Origin: Dehalococcoidia bacterium
Lineage (GTDB): Bacteria > Chloroflexota > Dehalococcoidia > GIF9 > UBA5629
Assembly (NCBI GenBank): GCA_003484395.1
Contig: DNCV01000094.1
Span: 1-7,763, forward strand
Reading direction: 5' to 3'
Length of the DNA stretch: 7,763 nt
How positions within the stretch are numbered: the stretch's first letter is position 1; each line of letters begins with the position of its first letter. The notes beneath the pieces are model-generated. The model did no database searches. It was not told where the DNA came from and saw nothing but the letters and a program-made list of their open reading frames with translations. This document shows, piece after piece, positions 5,581-7,763 of this stretch. A program made the position numbers and the translations under genes.

Positions 5581-6565
5581 AGCGCTTCATCGCAGCAGCA
5601 AGAATAGCAGAGACGAGCGATTTGTACGTCCAGCCCATCTTGCCCGACATGATCACTATATCGCCGCTCTTGGGGTTGAGCCCGGGGAGCGGATTTATCT
5701 CAAGAAAATATGGCGTCCCATCCTGCTTCACGCGAAAATCGACGCGAGAAAAATCACGGCAGCCAAGTATGTTGAAAACTTTGAGCGCTGCCTCTGATAT
5801 ACGCTTGTTCGTCGCATCGCCGAGCTTAGCCGGACACTCATATTCCACCATGTTCTCCCAATCGCGCTTCACTTCAAGAGAGTATATAAAATGATCCTTT
5901 TTTTTACGCGGCAGCACCCTCATAATGCCTATTATAGATGGATTCTCATTACCAAGCACACCGACCGTCACCTCTTCACCGGTAATGAACTCCTCAACAA
6001 TCACCGGTTGTTTATAATCTGCCAAAACGTTTCCAACGACGCACAGCATCTGATCTGCATTCTCGATGACCGAAGCAAAACGAATGCCCTTGCTCGATCC
6101 CTCATATGCCGGTTTTACAAAAGCCGGATATGGAAAGTCATGCCAGTTTATCGCTTCAAGCTCCACAACAGTACTGACAACCTTCCATTCGGGCGTGGCA
6201 ATGCCGCATGACGCTAGTATGCTTTTCGTCAGCGGCTTATCGAGAGAGACAGCAAGGCACTGGGGATCGGAGCCGCAATACGGGATATTGAGCATTTCGA
6301 GAACGGAAGGCACCTGCGCCTCACGGCTGCGATATGTCCCTCGGCCTTCTGCGATATTAAATACCAGGTCAACACGCTCACGAAGGACCTTCTCCAGAAA
6401 GGCTCTGCCGCCGCCCAGCCGAACGACATCATGTCCGTTCGATTTGCATACCGATTCCAGCGCTTCGATCGTCTCCAGAGAGTCATACTCTTCGAGGGCA
6501 TCATCGGAGCAGGTACAATCGGGCTTCACATCCGCTTTAAGATCGTAGGTAAGCCCGATTCTCAC
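5564..6565 (-). CDS. ATP-grasp ligase, D-Ala-D-Ala ligase-like (first of two)
   Basis: A 333-residue ATP-grasp carboxylate-amine ligase. Landmarks: MRIGLTYDL at 1-9, FNIAEG at 69-74 and REAQVPSVLEMLNIPYCGSD at 81-100 in the N-terminal domain; LDKPLTK at 108-114; VKPAYEGSSKGI at 150-161; VEEFITGEEVTVGVLG at 190-205; VDFR at 275-278 and EINPLPGLNPKSG at 289-301, the metal and ATP site. The C-terminal motif keeps the P-G of Ddl enzymes, unlike the second ligase, and the N-terminal domain has NIAEG and REAQVP in place of the H-G-x-x-G-E-D-G of classical Ddl. The start is a GTG at 6563-6565, inside the last 29 bases of the aminomutase gene; the only SD-like sequence is a weak GAGAG, so coupling to upstream translation is probable. 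Annotation pipelines would call it Ddl, but context suggests it uses a beta-amino acid or its conjugate. The substrate is inference. Confidence 0.86.
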   Translation of the reverse strand: MRIGLTYDLKADVKPDCTCSDDALEEYDSLETIEALESVCKSNGHDVVRLGGGRAFLEKVLRERVDLVFNIAEGRGTYRSREAQVPSVLEMLNIPYCGSDPQCLAVSLDKPLTKSILASCGIATPEWKVVSTVVELEAINWHDFPYPAFVKPAYEGSSKGIRFASVIENADQMLCVVGNVLADYKQPVIVEEFITGEEVTVGVLGNENPSIIGIMRVLPRKKKDHFIYSLEVKRDWENMVEYECPAKLGDATNKRISEAALKVFNILGCRDFSRVDFRVKQDGTPYFLEINPLPGLNPKSGDIVIMSGKMGWTYKSLVSAILAAAMKRYGFAS

Positions 6566-7763
6566 GTCTAACTCTCACGGGTTGAGTCGTAAACTCTTCC
6601 ATAGGAAACAGCGGCTGCGGCAACAGTTTGTTAGTTTTTCGGACGGCAGGTTTCCTGCCGTTCTTGGCGTTTCTATACGTGAAGATGCGATTTTGATAGT
6701 TTCTCACCAGCATCTCATCCTGCGTTTTCATCAGTACATAATCAGGCTGAATGGGAATCTTGCCTCCACCATTGGGCAGATCGATAACGTATGTGGGAAC
6801 AGCCAGACCGGAGGTATGGCCGCGCATGCCTTCAATGATCTTGATGCCGGCATCAACCGACGTCCAGAAATGCTCGGTACCCTCGACCTCATCGCACTGG
6901 AAAAGATAATAAGGGCGCACCTTGATCTTCAACAGATCGTGACACAACTTTGTTTGTATCTGGAGAGTATCGTTGACTCCCTTAAGTAACACGCTCTGAT
7001 TGTTCACAGGAACACCGGCACGGACGAGCTTGTCGCAGGCACGGGCTGCTTCAGGAGTGATCTCATTCGGATGATTGAAATGGGTATTCAACCAGATCGG
7101 ACCATATTTAGACAGCATGTTGCACAGCTCGTCATCGATCCGCTGCGGCAGCACCACAGGAAACCGTGTGCCGATACGTATGATCTCTACGTGTGATATC
7201 TGTCTGATTCCCGAGATCACATATTCAAGACGCTGGGTCGACAGCACCAGCGGATCACCGCCGGAGATGATCACATCCCTCACCTCGCTATGATTTCTGA
7301 TGTAATCAAGCATCCGTTCGATCTCCGCATCGGTATGCACCCAGCCGCCGTTTTTCCATTCGCGTTTGCGAGTACAGTGACGGCACAGCATGGAGCACAG
7401 ATCGGTCAATACCATAAGTACACGATCCGGATAGCGGTGCACCAGTCCGGGGACAACGGAGTGTTTGCCTTCCTCGAGCGGATCTTCAACGCCGGTAGCA
7501 TTGCATGTGATCTCGCTGAAGCAAGGTACGGATTGCGCACGTATCGGATCGATGGGATTAGTATTATCGATAAGCGATAAGTAATACGGTGTTATCGAAA
7601 GGGGATATTTACGCGCCACGAGGCTGATCTGCTGCTGATCGAGAGGCGACAAAGAAATATACTTGGATAGTTCTTCTACGGTAGTTATTCTGTTCCGGAA
7701 GTGCCACTTCCAATCGTTCCAGCTTTCTTCCGGTATTTGCCGCAGGAATGACTCAACCTTCCT
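6537..7763 (-). CDS. kamA: Lysine 2,3-aminomutase-like radical SAM enzyme (first codons outside the window)
   Basis: Expected to convert L-lysine to L-beta-lysine with a [4Fe-4S] cluster, S-adenosylmethionine and PLP. The 408 visible residues begin at the window edge; a TTG at 7652 is not the start, because the frame continues upstream with family sequence (WNDWKWHFRNRITTVEEL). Counting from the edge, the cluster motif CxxxCxxC is Cys123, 127 and 130, the conserved SGGDPL lies at 167-172, FQCD places Asp291, VIDLPNGGGK places Asp328 and the PLP lysine Lys335. All are offset by 2 from the Clostridium subterminale enzyme (Cys125/129/132, Asp293, Asp330, Lys337), so very little is missing. Both aspartates, which hold the lysine amino groups, favour lysine over glutamate as substrate. 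C-RH-C-TRKR and the length exclude EpmB. The last 45 residues are basic and poorly conserved. The stop lies within the next ligase gene (29-base overlap). Confidence 0.93.
   Translation of the reverse strand, partial: RKVESFLRQIPEESWNDWKWHFRNRITTVEELSKYISLSPLDQQQISLVARKYPLSITPYYLSLIDNTNPIDPIRAQSVPCFSEITCNATGVEDPLEEGKHSVVPGLVHRYPDRVLMVLTDLCSMLCRHCTRKREWKNGGWVHTDAEIERMLDYIRNHSEVRDVIISGGDPLVLSTQRLEYVISGIRQISHVEIIRIGTRFPVVLPQRIDDELCNMLSKYGPIWLNTHFNHPNEITPEAARACDKLVRAGVPVNNQSVLLKGVNDTLQIQTKLCHDLLKIKVRPYYLFQCDEVEGTEHFWTSVDAGIKIIEGMRGHTSGLAVPTYVIDLPNGGGKIPIQPDYVLMKTQDEMLVRNYQNRIFTYRNAKNGRKPAVRKTNKLLPQPLFPMEEFTTQPVRVRRENRAYLRS

Noticed and set aside
6066..6548. Plus-strand open frame of 160 residues
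   Set aside because: Antisense shadow of the first ATP-grasp gene; Ser/Arg-rich with no motif.
6537..7652. TTG at 7652 as the start of the aminomutase
   Set aside because: The frame continues to the window edge with conserved KamA N-terminal sequence, and residue numbering fits the characterised enzyme only if that part is included.
6537..7763. EpmB (elongation factor P beta-lysylation) as identity of the radical SAM gene
   Set aside because: The protein has KamA length, the CRHCTRKR cluster context and both lysine-binding aspartates; no epmA or efp is adjacent. The two ATP-grasp genes are not EpmA-like (which is a class II lysyl-tRNA-synthetase fold).
1..7763. CRISPR arrays, tRNA or rRNA genes, insertion sequences
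   Set aside because: No regularly spaced repeats, no tRNA cloverleaf, and no transposase or terminal inverted repeats were seen on either strand.

Overview
This is a stretch of a bacterial chromosome. The bacterial signs are AAGGAGG-type ribosome binding sites, extended -10 promoters, a lipoprotein signal with a lipobox, and a rho-independent terminator. An oxygen-sensitive lysine 2,3-aminomutase-type enzyme and a PKTIDND-type phosphofructokinase fit an anaerobic or microaerophilic lineage (deltaproteobacteria, Nitrospirota, Chloroflexota or similar). I cannot name a genus from the sequence alone.

Left part (1-1970): the end of an unrecognised gene, then a 212-base leader, then a complete 6-phosphofructokinase that starts at a TTG. 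A strong hairpin lies between this gene and a convergent gene for a small chagasin-like (I42) cysteine-peptidase inhibitor, predicted to be a lipoprotein; that gene also starts at a TTG.

Middle part (2013-4037): a decayed, AT-rich accessory patch. A nitroreductase has lost its N-terminal part. Directly beyond the break, on the other strand, is a type II restriction-modification pair behind a consensus extended -10 promoter. The endonuclease resembles the ThaI (CGCG) family and is broken by an internal deletion that shifts the frame. The N4-cytosine-type methyltransferase that follows it is intact, so it looks like a methylase that has outlived its nuclease.

Right part (4094-7763, minus strand): four genes with overlapping ends, read from right to left: a lysine 2,3-aminomutase-like radical SAM enzyme (its first few codons lie beyond the window), two different D-Ala-D-Ala-ligase-like ATP-grasp enzymes, and a GNAT acetyltransferase. 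The overlaps (29, 17 and 4 bases) imply one translationally coupled operon. The aminomutase keeps the residues that bind lysine and PLP in characterised enzymes, so beta-lysine is the likely first product. Two ATP-grasp ligases and an N-acetyltransferase after it suggest assembly and capping of a beta-lysine-containing amide or small peptide. This differs from the known two-gene aminomutase/acetyltransferase route to N-epsilon-acetyl-beta-lysine, and is the best candidate here for a little-described system.
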